The notes beneath the pieces are model-generated. The model saw only the letters and a list, made by a program, of their open reading frames with translations. It did no database searches and was not told where the DNA came from. Positions 24,304-32,714 of a DNA stretch of 64,000 nt are shown here, piece by piece (position 1 is the first letter of the stretch; each line of letters opens with the position of its first letter). The DNA comes from Parvibaculum sp040390855 (GTDB taxonomy: Bacteria; Pseudomonadota; Alphaproteobacteria; Parvibaculales; Parvibaculaceae): contig JAZJXO010000006.1 of the NCBI GenBank assembly GCA_040390855.1, forward strand, positions 124,001 through 188,000. Direction: 5' to 3'. The position numbers and the translations under genes were made by a program.

Positions 24304-24969
24304 ATGGCGAAGATTAGCGGACCCGTCATTGGCGCGGCGAGCGGCACTGTGCGCCAACTGGTTATTCTCTGTCACGGCTACGGGGCAGATGGCAATGACC
24401 TGATCGGACTGGCGCCATACTGGCAGGGCCTGTTGCCGGATGCAGATTTTATCTCGCCCAATGCGCCGGAACGCTGCGATGCGGGGTTCGGCTATCAATG
24501 GTTTCCGATCACGCGGCTTGACCCGCAAGAGCTTTATCGCGGTGTTTCATCGGCAGCCCCTGTTCTGGACGTCCTTATCGACGAGGAACTTGCAAAACGC
24601 GGGCTTGATGAGAGCAATCTCGCGCTTGTCGGTTTCAGCCAGGGCACGATGATGGCGCTGCATGTGGGGCTTCGCCGCAAACGGGCGCTTGCCTGCATTA
24701 TCGGGTTTTCGGGTGCGATGGTCGGCGGCGAAGGGCTTGCCGCAGAGATCGTGTCACGCCCGCCGGTCCTGATGGTGCACGGTGATTCTGACGAGATGCT
24801 TCCCGTTTCGCGGATGCTGGAGGCGGTCAAAGTGCTTGGCGAGAACGGATTGAGCGTGCAATCCCATGTGTTGCGCGGATTGGGCCACGGTATCGACGAG
24901 GCAGGGCTGCGGCTCGGGGGGGCGTTTCTGGCCGAACATCTGGCCCGTGTCATTCCGGCGACGACCTAG
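24304..24969 (+). CDS. phospholipase/carboxylesterase family hydrolase
   Basis: A 221-residue alpha/beta hydrolase of the carboxylesterase (EstB/YpfH, acyl-protein thioesterase-like) family. The catalytic triad is visible: Ser in LVGFSQGTMM, Asp in VHGDSDEMLPV and His in RGLGHGIDE. It also has the ILCHGYGADGNDL oxyanion loop and the WFPI motif typical of the family. It is divergent from gluQ with about 85 bp between. The ATG at 24304 follows a GTGGAAGAA ribosome site. Substrate is unknown; small esters or acyl-thioesters are likely. Confidence 0.9.
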   Translation: MAKISGPVIGAASGTVRQLVILCHGYGADGNDLIGLAPYWQGLLPDADFISPNAPERCDAGFGYQWFPITRLDPQELYRGVSSAAPVLDVLIDEELAKRGLDESNLALVGFSQGTMMALHVGLRRKRALACIIGFSGAMVGGEGLAAEIVSRPPVLMVHGDSDEMLPVSRMLEAVKVLGENGLSVQSHVLRGLGHGIDEAGLRLGGAFLAEHLARVIPATT

Positions 24970-25102
24970 GGTGATTTTGCCTTCGCAAGACCTCGCCGCT
25001 TCACAAAGCTGTTGCACCAGATATAGTAGAGTAAATGACCTGATCGGAGCCTGCGCCGATATGCGGTGATGGGCGTCCGACCCGGTGGTGCGGGAGAGCG
25101 GC

Positions 25103-25663
25103 GTGAACGGTTTGTTTGCCAATCCAGAGAGTTGTCCGGCGCTGGTGCTGAACGCGGATTACCGTCCGCTCAGCTACTATCCGCTGTCGCTATGGTCATG
25201 GCAGGATGCGATCAAAGCCGTGTTTCTCGACCGCGTGAATATCGTGTCGAGCTATGAGACCTGTGTGCGCAGTCCCAGCTTCGAGATGCAACTGCCGAGT
25301 GTCGTCTCGCTGAAATCCTATGTGAAACCTGCGCGCTTTCCTGCCTTCACGCGGTTCAATCTTTTTCTGCGTGACCGGTTCTCTTGCCAGTATTGCGGCT
25401 TCCGCCATGATCTCACCTTTGATCATGTGATCCCGCGCTCGCTGGGCGGACAGACGACATGGGACAATGTGGTGACGGCCTGTGCGCCGTGCAATTTGCG
25501 CAAGGGGTCGCGCCTGCCGGCGGATGTCGAGATGTTTCCGTTGCAGAAGCCTTACCGGCCGAGCGTGACGGACCTGCATAAGAACGGAAGGCATTTTCCG
25601 CCGAACTATCTCCATGATAGCTGGCAGGATTATCTCTATTGGGATAGCGAGCTGGAGCCGTAA
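25103..25663 (+). CDS. HNH endonuclease family protein
   Basis: A 186-residue protein of the widespread alphaproteobacterial HNH nuclease family. The core is CQYCGFRHDLTFDHVIPRS followed by WDNVVTACAPCNLRKG, giving two zinc-binding CxxC pairs and the DH...N catalytic set. N-terminally it has VLNADYRPLSYYPLSLWSWQ, a conserved block of unknown role. Start uncertain: GTG at 25103 has GGGAGAG at good spacing, whereas the GTG at 25085 would add six residues. The gene converges on coq7 with 3 bp between stops. It is a core-genome member and not evidence of a mobile element or restriction system. Confidence 0.88.
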   Translation: MNGLFANPESCPALVLNADYRPLSYYPLSLWSWQDAIKAVFLDRVNIVSSYETCVRSPSFEMQLPSVVSLKSYVKPARFPAFTRFNLFLRDRFSCQYCGFRHDLTFDHVIPRSLGGQTTWDNVVTACAPCNLRKGSRLPADVEMFPLQKPYRPSVTDLHKNGRHFPPNYLHDSWQDYLYWDSELEP

Positions 25664-25666
25664 GGT

Positions 25667-26233
25667 TCAGGCTTTTTCAGACAGCTTGATCGCGACGCGG
25701 CAGGCGGTTTTGATGATGCCGGTCAAAAGCGGATAGGCGACGGCTTCTTTCGCGCCTTTCTCAATCGCTTCGTCGCGATGTTCCAATTCTTCTAGACGGA
25801 ATTGCTCGATTATGTCGCGCAAGGGTTTTTCACTTTCGCCCATTGTATCGAGATGCCTGACCTGGGCGGCATAATGCTCGTCGATCACGGTTTCGACGGC
25901 TTCGGTGCAGGCGTGCGCTGCCTTTTCGCCGAGAAGGGCTGTGGCGGCACCGAGCGCGAAGCCCGCGACATGCCAGACGGGGTTGAAGGCTGTGGGGCGC
26001 ACATTGCGTTCGTTCACGATTTTGTCGAAGCGGGCGAGATGGACTTTTTCGTCCTCTGCCATACGGGCGAGCGCGTCTGCCGTCTCGCGCTTATGGGGTA
26101 GGTGTTTGAAGACGGCAAGCTGGCCCTGATAGATGCGGACCGCCCCATATTCACCGGCATGATCGACACGGATCATTTCTTCGATCATCGCGTCTTCGGC
26201 GAGGCCTGGTTGTGCTTTTGTTTTGTTGCTCAT
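25667..26233 (-). CDS. coq7: demethoxyubiquinone hydroxylase
   Basis: A 188-residue di-iron monooxygenase that hydroxylates 2-polyprenyl-3-methyl-6-methoxy-benzoquinol in ubiquinone synthesis. Iron ligands are visible in RVDHAGEYGAVRIYQGQ (Glu), EDEKVHLARF (Glu and ExxH His) and the repeat later in RLEELEHRDEAIEKGA (ExxH), as in COQ7. The start overlaps the dsbB stop by 4 bases, so the two are coupled. It suggests an aerobic ubiquinone-making cell. Confidence 0.95.
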   Translation of the reverse strand: MSNKTKAQPGLAEDAMIEEMIRVDHAGEYGAVRIYQGQLAVFKHLPHKRETADALARMAEDEKVHLARFDKIVNERNVRPTAFNPVWHVAGFALGAATALLGEKAAHACTEAVETVIDEHYAAQVRHLDTMGESEKPLRDIIEQFRLEELEHRDEAIEKGAKEAVAYPLLTGIIKTACRVAIKLSEKA

Positions 26234-26754
26234 GCGGTTGCCTTTGTGAAAGGGCGCTGATGCTGGACGAAGAGAGCAGAGAGGAACGCGAGGCCTGCTG
26301 CGATGAGCATATTATAGCCTGCGAGCGACACGCCGAAGAGTGTCCATGCGGCGCTGTCGCAACGGGGTATGTGCGTGCCGGTGATGAGTTCCGCATTGAG
26401 GGCGTCGAGCGAATGGACGACAAGCGAGGCACCGGTGCAGGTTTCGGGGCCTGCCCAGAATTTATATTCGACACCGGCGTGATAGGCCGAGAGGCCTGCG
26501 TTAAAAGCGAGGACCAATGCGCAGAGCGCCATGAGCGCGACGGGGGCGATGGCGGGGGCTTTGTCGCTGCGGGCAATAAGGATGGCGGCAAGCGAGGCGG
26601 CAATCGCGATCATATAGGGCACGCGTTCCTGCAAGCAAAGATGGCAGGGCATATAGCCGAAGCCGTATTCAAAGATATAGGCCCCGCCCAGCGTTGCGAT
26701 ACTGGCGAGGAGCACAATCAGCGGAAGCGATTTTGTCGGCACGGCGTTCAACAT
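26230..26754 (-). CDS. dsbB: disulfide bond formation protein B
   Basis: A 174-residue four-helix membrane protein that oxidises DsbA and passes the electrons to quinone. The first periplasmic-loop pair is in CHLCLQERVPY (CxxC) at about residues 37-40. The second pair is Cys in GPETCTGAS and in IPRCDSAAW, as in DsbB. The gene is translationally linked to coq7, which makes its quinone substrate; this link is attractive but may be chance. Confidence 0.93.
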   Translation of the reverse strand: MLNAVPTKSLPLIVLLASIATLGGAYIFEYGFGYMPCHLCLQERVPYMIAIAASLAAILIARSDKAPAIAPVALMALCALVLAFNAGLSAYHAGVEYKFWAGPETCTGASLVVHSLDALNAELITGTHIPRCDSAAWTLFGVSLAGYNMLIAAGLAFLSALFVQHQRPFTKATA

Positions 26755-26837
26755 GGGACTATCAAAGCACGGGGGCCTTGGTTCGGCGAGAGGCTTGTCG
26801 CCGCATCTGTGGTTCTCATTTCAGGCGCTCCCGTGTC

Positions 26838-28532
26838 TTAGGCAGCGTTGTTCGGTGCTGCGGAGCCCAGTACATGCTCGACCATGCCGCGGGCGATTTC
26901 GCGTTCGCCCATGATGATGAGGTCGGCTCCGTGGCGGTCGAGGAAGGTGACTTCGGCGTCGGAATGGGCCCGCGCGGCAATCGAGAGCATCGGGTTTGCT
27001 TTGCGCGCCTGCTGAACAATCTGGCTCGCCTCGAAGCTGTTGGGGATCGCGACGATGAGCCAGCGCGCGGCGGCAAGATTGGTCGCGGTCAGCACTTCGG
27101 GTTTGGCGGCGTTGCCGATCAGGATTTCGATATTCGGGTCGACAAGTTTTGCAGCGAGTTCGGCATTGTCTTCGACGCAGAGTATCGGTGTTCCGGCGCG
27201 CGCGAGTTCTTCGGCGACGATGTGGCCGACGCGGCCCATACCGATGATGATGGCGTGGCCGGTGAGGCTGGTGATGGGCAGCGCTGGCTTCGGCGCCACT
27301 TTGTCTTCGGTGTCGTCGCCCTCATGGTCCAGACGGGCGAGCCATGGTTTCAGTTTATCAAGTGCGATGAAGAAGAGCGGGTTCACAAGGATCGAAAGAA
27401 TGGCACCGGCGAGAATGAGATCGCGGCCGCGCTCCGGCAGCAGGCCGAGGCCGACGCCGAGCGTGGCGAGGATGAAGGAAAACTCGCCGATCTGCGCAAG
27501 GCTTGCCGAGATTGTGAGCGCTGTTGGGAGCGGATGACCGAAGGCGCGGACGATGGCAAACGCGGCGACGGATTTGCCGAGCACGATGATGGCGAGAGTG
27601 GCGATGACGGCGAGGGGATCGTTGATGAGGATGGAGGGGTTGAAGAGCATTCCGACCGAGACGAAGAACAGGACGGCGAACGCGTCACGCAGGGGCAGGG
27701 TTTCTTCTGCCGCCCGTTGGCTCAACTGACTTTCGCTGAGGATCATGCCGGCAAAGAAAGCGCCCAAGGCGAAGGAGACGCCGAAGATTATGGCCGCGCC
27801 ATAGGCGATGCCCAAAGCGATGACGAGGACGGCGAGGCGGAAGAGTTCGCGCGAGCCGGTATGGGCGATGTAGTGCAAGATCCACGGAATGACGCGCCGC
27901 CCGATGACGAGCATGACGGCAACGAAGGCGGCGACTTTGCCGAGTGTGACGAGCAGCGTCAGTGCAATCGTGCCGGTGCTCATGGCCTCAGTGTCCGGCG
28001 TATCGGTGAAGAAACCGGCAAAGGCGGGGAGCAGCACAAGGGTCAGGACCATGGCGAGGTCTTCGACGATGAGCCAGCCGACCGCTATGCGACCTTGCTC
28101 TGTGCTGACGATGCGGCGCTCCTGCAAGGCGCGCAGGAGCACGACAGTACTGGCGACGGACAGCGCGAGTCCGAAAACGAGGCCTGCGTCCACGGACCAG
28201 CCCAGCGTCCATGCGAGCGCCATACCGAGCAGCGTGGCAAAAGCGATTTGCGCGATGGCACCCGGTATCGCGATGGCTTTGACGGAGAGCAGATCCTTCA
28301 GCGAGAAATGGAGGCCGACGCCGAACATCAGAAGGATCACGCCGATTTCGGCAAGTTCAAGCGCGAGCGCCTGATCGGCGACAAAGCCCGGTGTAAAGGG
28401 TCCTGCGAGGACGCCGGCCAGAAGATAGCCGACCAGCGGCGAGATGCGCAGGCGGTGGGCCAATGTCCCAAGAATGAAAGCGAGCGCAAGGCCACCGACG
28501 ATTGTTGCTATGAGGGGGGTCGCGTGGTCCAT
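26838..28532 (-). CDS. ybaL: YbaL/KefB-type cation:proton antiporter
   Basis: A 564-residue CPA2-family protein with twelve or so N-terminal helices and a C-terminal TrkA-N (RCK) nucleotide-binding domain. The membrane part contains GYLLAGVLAGPFTPGF, the LGIAYGAAIIFGVSFALGAFFAGM block and the FVSVGMLFNP motif; the RCK domain shows HAIIIGMGRVGHIVAEEL with a GxGxxG fold. Likely K+ or Na+/H+ exchange gated by NAD(H). A GGAGACGC ribosome site precedes the ATG. A second CPA2 antiporter lies at 51915-53765. Confidence 0.92.
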   Translation of the reverse strand: MDHATPLIATIVGGLALAFILGTLAHRLRISPLVGYLLAGVLAGPFTPGFVADQALALELAEIGVILLMFGVGLHFSLKDLLSVKAIAIPGAIAQIAFATLLGMALAWTLGWSVDAGLVFGLALSVASTVVLLRALQERRIVSTEQGRIAVGWLIVEDLAMVLTLVLLPAFAGFFTDTPDTEAMSTGTIALTLLVTLGKVAAFVAVMLVIGRRVIPWILHYIAHTGSRELFRLAVLVIALGIAYGAAIIFGVSFALGAFFAGMILSESQLSQRAAEETLPLRDAFAVLFFVSVGMLFNPSILINDPLAVIATLAIIVLGKSVAAFAIVRAFGHPLPTALTISASLAQIGEFSFILATLGVGLGLLPERGRDLILAGAILSILVNPLFFIALDKLKPWLARLDHEGDDTEDKVAPKPALPITSLTGHAIIIGMGRVGHIVAEELARAGTPILCVEDNAELAAKLVDPNIEILIGNAAKPEVLTATNLAAARWLIVAIPNSFEASQIVQQARKANPMLSIAARAHSDAEVTFLDRHGADLIIMGEREIARGMVEHVLGSAAPNNAA

Positions 28533-28621
28533 GCGTCTCCGTGATCCGACTTAAGTTTAAGCCTGTCAGAGTCTACAGGAGTGATACGCGGATGTCCGAC
28601 AGAACCGGCGTCTGATGCCCG

Positions 28622-29200
28622 TCAAATATAGCCGATGGCGATGAAGCCGCCGATGATGAGGATGACGAAACCTCCCGCGACAAGGGCCAGATGCTTTTCC
28701 ATAAAGGCTTTGATCGGTTCGCCGTAGAAATTGAGGATGCCCGCGACGATGAAGAAGCGGGCGCCGCGCGTAATGGTGCAGAGGATCACGAACCAGAAGA
28801 GATTATAACCTGTAAAGCCTGACGCGATCGTGACGATCTTGAAAGGTATGGGGGTGAGGCCTTTGATCAGGATGATCCAGGCCCCCCATTGCGCATAGAG
28901 GGCGCGGAACTCGTCGACGCCTTTGCCATAGCCATATAGGCCGATGATCCATTGGCCGATCGTATCGAATAACAATGCGCCGATGGCATAGCCCAGAAGT
29001 GCGCCCAGCACCGACGAGACGGTGCAGACGGCGGCGTAGAACCATGCTTTTTCGGGACGGGCGACCGCCATTGGCACGAGCATGACATCGGGTGGCACGG
29101 GAAAGAACGAGCTTTCGGCAAAGGAGACAGCCGCGAGCGCCCAATGCGCATTGGGGCGGGCCGAGAGAGCGATCGTCCAGTCATAGAGCCGACGGAGCAT
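28622..29200 (-). CDS. DedA/VTT-domain membrane protein (YqaA-like)
   Basis: A 192-residue membrane protein of the DedA superfamily (VTT/SNARE-associated domain), several members of which are flippases for undecaprenyl phosphate or phospholipids. It contains FAESSFFPVPPDVMLVPMA with the conserved E and PP, GALLGYAIGALLFDTIG and the KGLTPIPFKIVTIASG motif with Pro-Ile-Pro-Phe-Lys typical of YqaA-like members. The ATG follows AAAGGC. It is separated from ybaL by 89 bp and may share its transcript. Lipid substrate not shown. Confidence 0.9.
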   Translation of the reverse strand: MLRRLYDWTIALSARPNAHWALAAVSFAESSFFPVPPDVMLVPMAVARPEKAWFYAAVCTVSSVLGALLGYAIGALLFDTIGQWIIGLYGYGKGVDEFRALYAQWGAWIILIKGLTPIPFKIVTIASGFTGYNLFWFVILCTITRGARFFIVAGILNFYGEPIKAFMEKHLALVAGGFVILIIGGFIAIGYI

Positions 29201-29368
29201 GGTTTGCCTTTAAAGCTGGGTTTTTAGCTCAGTACCTCTTTGGGGTGTAGCAGGCGGGGACAGGCTTTGTCCATGACATGCCATGAATCTGAGATTTTGA
29301 AGGTGCGGGCCTCATTTTTCAATTGATCGGGAAGCCCGCCCGACTAATATGCGCCGCTCACGCGCAGG

Positions 29369-29452
29369 GCCCCTGTGGTGGAATGGTAGACGCGGCAGAC
29401 TCAAAATCTGTTGCCGAAAGGCGTGCTGGTTCAAGTCCGGCCAGGGGCACCA
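29369..29452 (+). tRNA. tRNA-Leu (anticodon CAA)
   Basis: Eighty-four bases with a perfect 7-bp acceptor stem, GCCCCTG against CAGGGGC, discriminator A and an encoded CCA end. The anticodon arm GCAGA-CTCAAAA-TCTGT gives CAA. The D-loop has GGT, a long variable arm marks class II tRNA, and the T loop is GTTCAAG. It reads UUG codons. Confidence 0.96.
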
Positions 29453-29644
29453 ACTCGCAAATAGCTCGGGCTGTTTATATCCGGAATACAAGGGTTCTGA
29501 TGCTTTTCGCCACCCTTCCCCGTCATTGGCAGGGCAGAGGTGGGTCCAGAGGCTATTATCGGCGCTGATTGTTCATTTCAGCGCGACTCCCGGGGCCGGA
29601 GTGACGCCGAGTTTTCAACAATGATCCTTGTAATGACGAAATGA

Positions 29645-30364
29645 TCAGAGCGTGTCGCCGACATGGTCGTAGAGGAGTTTGGCAAACCACGCGCGGAAGC
29701 GCGCTATGCCGGCGGAATCGAGCCCGGCGTCGTTTGCCAATTCGCGGCCGATGATGGCGTCGCCGAAGGCGGCGCTGGCGGTGAGCATGGCAATGAACAA
29801 TGTGTCTTCCCTGTCGGGGGCCGGGCGACCGCCGAGGGCGGCGCCTTCGGTGCGCTGGGTATGAAGCTCGTCGGCGATTTCCATGACCAGTGGGCCTGAT
29901 GTGCTGTGCTCGGTGCGCCGTCCTGTGAGCAGCATCCATGACAAGAGCCGCGCGGTACCTTTGTCGGAGAGGGCCTGAAAGACATTGGAGATGATGTCGT
30001 TTGCATTGACGTGATCGTCTGTGCCGTGATTGCTTTTCAATGCGGAGAGGATCTTGTCGCGGAGCTGGATGGAGGTTCGCGCGATGAGCGCGGCGACGAG
30101 GCCTTCGCGGCTTTCGAAATGATGGAGGATCGCAGGGTGTGAAATACCGACGTCGCGGGCGATGTCCTGAAGACGGATGCCTTCGGGGCCTTGGGCGGCG
30201 AGGCGCTCTTCGGCGGCGTCGAGGATCAGGCGGCGGGCTTCCTCGGCGGAGCGGCGCACGCGTTTGACCTCGCGTTTGCGTTCTCCATTTGGAAAGAGGG
30301 CTGGCGCTACGATCATTTCATCAGATGACACGGACTGGATTCCTGAAGGTTCGCAAGCAGACAT
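29645..30364 (-). CDS. TetR-family regulator next to a COQ4-like gene
   Basis: A 239-residue TetR repressor. The N-terminal HTH is IRLQDIARDVGISHPAILHHFESREGLV, preceded by about 35 residues of polar leader. The C-terminal ligand domain is unassigned. It is divergent from the COQ4-like gene, with a perfect 6-bp-arm palindrome between them, so autoregulation and control of that neighbour are likely. The ATG at 30364 lacks a strong ribosome site; an in-frame ATG at 30316 is possible. Ligand unknown. Confidence 0.88.
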   Translation of the reverse strand: MSACEPSGIQSVSSDEMIVAPALFPNGERKREVKRVRRSAEEARRLILDAAEERLAAQGPEGIRLQDIARDVGISHPAILHHFESREGLVAALIARTSIQLRDKILSALKSNHGTDDHVNANDIISNVFQALSDKGTARLLSWMLLTGRRTEHSTSGPLVMEIADELHTQRTEGAALGGRPAPDREDTLFIAMLTASAAFGDAIIGRELANDAGLDSAGIARFRAWFAKLLYDHVGDTL

Positions 30365-30411
30365 ATTTAAAAATCAACAAGGTAACGATTTGGGCTAGTT
30401 GATATTGACAT

Positions 30412-30425
30412 TTATGTAAACATAA
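30412..30425. promoter_or_regulatory. palindromic operator between the TetR and COQ4-like genes
   Basis: TTATGT-AA-ACATAA, two perfect 6-bp arms, in the AT-rich spacer between the divergent genes 48 bp from the TetR start and 71 bp from the other. Typical of a TetR binding site. Confidence 0.65.
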
Positions 30426-30495
30426 GCCATATATTCTCAACAAAGCCTGAGCCGGTTCCCCCAATGACCGGCATCTTAGCAAAGGTAATCCGGCC

Positions 30496-31296
30496 ATGAC
30501 GACTGTTGATAGTGTGACCAATACCACAAGTTCATCCGCTGCCGGTAATAATCGCCCGCGCAAGCGCATTGAACCGCTGAAAGCCTGGCGCGCTATGAGG
30601 GCGCTGATTGCCAATAAGGAAGACACGGGTCAGGTCTTCAAAGTGATCGACGCGCTGGCGGGCGATGCCGACAACCGCATGTACACACGCTTTATGAAGA
30701 CGGAAACGGGTAAGCGCGTCGTTGCCGAAGAGCGCGACCTGATCGCGCTTCTGAACGACCGCGAGCGTCTGAAGGCGCTGCCGGAAGGTACGCTGGGCCG
30801 TGAATATTTCAAGTTCATGGATTCAGAGGGGCTCACCGCCGACGGGCTTGTCGAAGCGTCGGAAGAGGCACCGAGCCGCTACGCGCGTCTCGGCGCTGAA
30901 AAGATTTTCGGTAACCGGATGCGTGACAGCCACGATCTCTGGCATGTCACCACGGGCTATGGCCGCGACGGGCTTGGCGAGCTTTCACAACTTGCGCTCT
31001 ATTACGCGCAGACGAAAAATCGCGGTATCGGTTTTATCGTGCTGATGGGTGCCTACAAATCAGTCAAGGAAGCGCCGGGCGTCGGCATCTGGAAGGCGGT
31101 CCGCGAAGGCTACCGTCTTGGCAAGCAGGCCTCGTGGCTGCCTGCCGCTGACTGGGAAAACCTGCTCGATAAGCCGCTCACGGAAGTGCGTGCGATCCTC
31201 GGGATACAGGAACCTTCCATTTACAAGGCGGTTGAACCCATCACTTCGGCGATGGAAGGCAAGATTGTAGGCGGTGAGATGCAGAAAGCCGCTTGA
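30496..31296 (+). CDS. COQ4-like protein
   Basis: A 266-residue COQ4-family protein. The defining metal motif HDxxH-x11-E is intact: His146, Asp147, His150 and Glu162 in RMRDSHDLWHVTTGYGRDGLGE. Eukaryotic COQ4 supports ubiquinone synthesis and decarboxylates C1 of the ring precursor; the bacterial homologues are less studied. The start has an AAAGGTAA ribosome site. Its promoter region is shared with a TetR gene. Coq7 lies 4 kb away but is not in the same operon. A ubiquinone role is inferred. Confidence 0.88.
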   Translation: MTTVDSVTNTTSSSAAGNNRPRKRIEPLKAWRAMRALIANKEDTGQVFKVIDALAGDADNRMYTRFMKTETGKRVVAEERDLIALLNDRERLKALPEGTLGREYFKFMDSEGLTADGLVEASEEAPSRYARLGAEKIFGNRMRDSHDLWHVTTGYGRDGLGELSQLALYYAQTKNRGIGFIVLMGAYKSVKEAPGVGIWKAVREGYRLGKQASWLPAADWENLLDKPLTEVRAILGIQEPSIYKAVEPITSAMEGKIVGGEMQKAA

Positions 31297-31384
31297 GGCG
31301 CTTCCCGCACACCGCTTTCATCCGTTATGTTGAATGTCCCGATGTTTCATGCGTCGGGACATTCTGCATTTCGGGGGCGCGTTC

Positions 31385-31738
31385 GTGATCACAGTCTATG
31401 GTCTGAAAAATTGTGATACCTGCCGTAAGGCGCTCACCTGGCTCAAAGCCGAAAAAATCGCGCATCGCTTCGTTGATTTCAAAATAGAAGGCGTCAGCAA
31501 GGCCGACGTCACGCGCTTTGTGAAAGCAGTGGGCGCGGATAAACTTCTCAACAAGGCGAGCGCGACATGGCGTTCGCTTGGCGATGAAGTGAAAGGCGAG
31601 ATCTCTGACGCGATGGTGATCGCCCTGATGGTGCAGCATCCCGCCCTTATCAAGCGGCCTGTTTTTGTCGGCGATACGACGATCATTTCCGGTTTCAAGG
31701 AACCTGAAATGAAGGCGTTGAAGGCGGGGCTCAAATGA
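31385..31738 (+). CDS. ArsC/Spx-family protein (YffB-like)
   Basis: A 117-residue thioredoxin-fold protein starting VITVYGLKNCDTCRKALTWL, where NCDTCRKA is the CxxC active site of the YffB branch (glutathione-dependent arsenate-reductase-like). The C-terminus KRPVFVGDTTIISGFK contains the RP motif of the ArsC family. I start at the GTG 31385, which matches the family's N-terminus; the open frame extends 17 codons further with no homology. It overlaps the GNAT gene by 4 bases. Arsenate reduction is not implied; YffB function is unclear. Confidence 0.85.
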   Translation: MITVYGLKNCDTCRKALTWLKAEKIAHRFVDFKIEGVSKADVTRFVKAVGADKLLNKASATWRSLGDEVKGEISDAMVIALMVQHPALIKRPVFVGDTTIISGFKEPEMKALKAGLK

Positions 31739-32310
31739 ACCTTCGCGGACGCGCAAGGCCGGTGCCGCGGATTGAATTACCGCTTGAAACGCCGCGTCTC
31801 ATTTTGCGTGATTTCAGGAAGAGCGATCTCAAGGCCGTGCATGCTTATTCGTCGCTGGACGAGGTGGCGCGTTATCTGATTTGGGGGCCGAACACGCCAG
31901 CGCAAAGCAAACAGGCGATTGAAGGTTTTCTTGAAGATCAGCGGATGAAACCGCGCGAGATTTTCGATGTCGCGGTGACGCTCAAGCCCAAGGGCGAGGT
32001 GATCGGCGGCGCGGGGGTGCGCATCGTTGATCGTGATAATCTCACAGGCGAAATCGGCTATACGCTGCATCCGGATTTCTGGGGTTTCGGTTTTGCCACC
32101 GAGGCAACGCGGGCGCTTCTACATGCCGGCTTCAATGACCTGGGGTTGCAGCGCATCATCGCGCATTGTGACCAGCGCAATAAGGCGTCGGCCCGCGTGA
32201 TGGAGCGGCTCGGGATGCGACGCGAGGGCGCGTTGCGCGGCTCGAAAATCATTCACGGGCAATGGCGCGATGAATATCTCTATGCCGTTTTGGCCGAAGA
32301 GTTTTCCTGA
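31735..32310 (+). CDS. GNAT N-acetyltransferase (RimJ/RimL-like)
   Basis: A 191-residue acetyltransferase with the RimJ/RimL pattern: ETPRLILRDFRKSDL near the start, EIGYTLHPDFWGFGFATEA as the acetyl-CoA loop, and RIIAHCDQRNKASARVMERLGM. Its substrate, perhaps a protein N-terminus or a small amine, cannot be predicted. The ATG overlaps the stop of the ArsC-like gene (ATGA), and its stop lies 2 bp from the stop of the convergent tusA-like gene. Confidence 0.9.
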   Translation: MNLRGRARPVPRIELPLETPRLILRDFRKSDLKAVHAYSSLDEVARYLIWGPNTPAQSKQAIEGFLEDQRMKPREIFDVAVTLKPKGEVIGGAGVRIVDRDNLTGEIGYTLHPDFWGFGFATEATRALLHAGFNDLGLQRIIAHCDQRNKASARVMERLGMRREGALRGSKIIHGQWRDEYLYAVLAEEFS

Positions 32311-32312
32311 TT

Positions 32313-32579
32313 TCAGTCAGATGGTTTGAGGCTGTCAGCGCGGCGGATCAGGAACTCGATCCATGTGCCACGGTCGCGCGTTTCGATGAGCGTGTGGCCG
32401 CTCTCGTTGCAGAAATGTGGCATGTCTATGCGGCTCACGGGATCTGTCACGAAGACGCGCAGAAGTTCGCCGGGCTCAAGATTGGCAAGGCGTTTTTTGG
32501 CCCGCAGCACGGGGAGCGGGCATTGCTGGCCCATTACGTCAAGAATGAGTTCGGGATTTTGTTCTGAGTGCTCGGTCAT
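32313..32579 (-). CDS. TusA-family sulfur carrier protein
   Basis: An 88-residue TusA/YedF-type protein with the CPxP motif, Cys20 in MGQQCPLPVLRAKK. Such proteins carry persulfide sulfur for tRNA thiolation, molybdenum cofactor or sulfur oxidation. A TTG three codons upstream is open, but the ATG at 32577-32579 is preferred. It stands alone and converges on the GNAT gene. It is the only sulfur carrier seen in the window, and 19 kb from the persulfide module, so no functional link is claimed. Confidence 0.9.
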   Translation of the reverse strand: MTEHSEQNPELILDVMGQQCPLPVLRAKKRLANLEPGELLRVFVTDPVSRIDMPHFCNESGHTLIETRDRGTWIEFLIRRADSLKPSD

Positions 32580-32714
32580 GCGGCGCAAGCTGCCATGATT
32601 TTCATATGTGCAAAAGTCCTGATTTTCAGGGTGTTTCTTGACGTCGGGGCATCCGGACCGTCATAAATATGAGAGCGTTTATTAAAAAGCGCAGATGATC
32701 TGGGAGGATCGCTG

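Noticed and set aside
24220..24528. N-terminal extension of gluQ by about 100 codons
   Set aside because: The added sequence has no synthetase homology and overlaps the divergent esterase gene; the ATG at 24219 precisely precedes the class I motif.
25103..25663. HNH gene as a sign of a restriction system or homing element
   Set aside because: It belongs to a widely conserved stand-alone family, with no methylase, intron or phage gene nearby.
26694..28544. 616-codon open frame on the plus strand
   Set aside because: It is the antisense of the YbaL-type antiporter; its composition is an artefact of GC-rich third positions, and the antisense gene is well supported by motifs.
29323..29624. Two open frames over tRNA-Leu
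   Set aside because: They read through the tRNA and have no homology or ribosome site.
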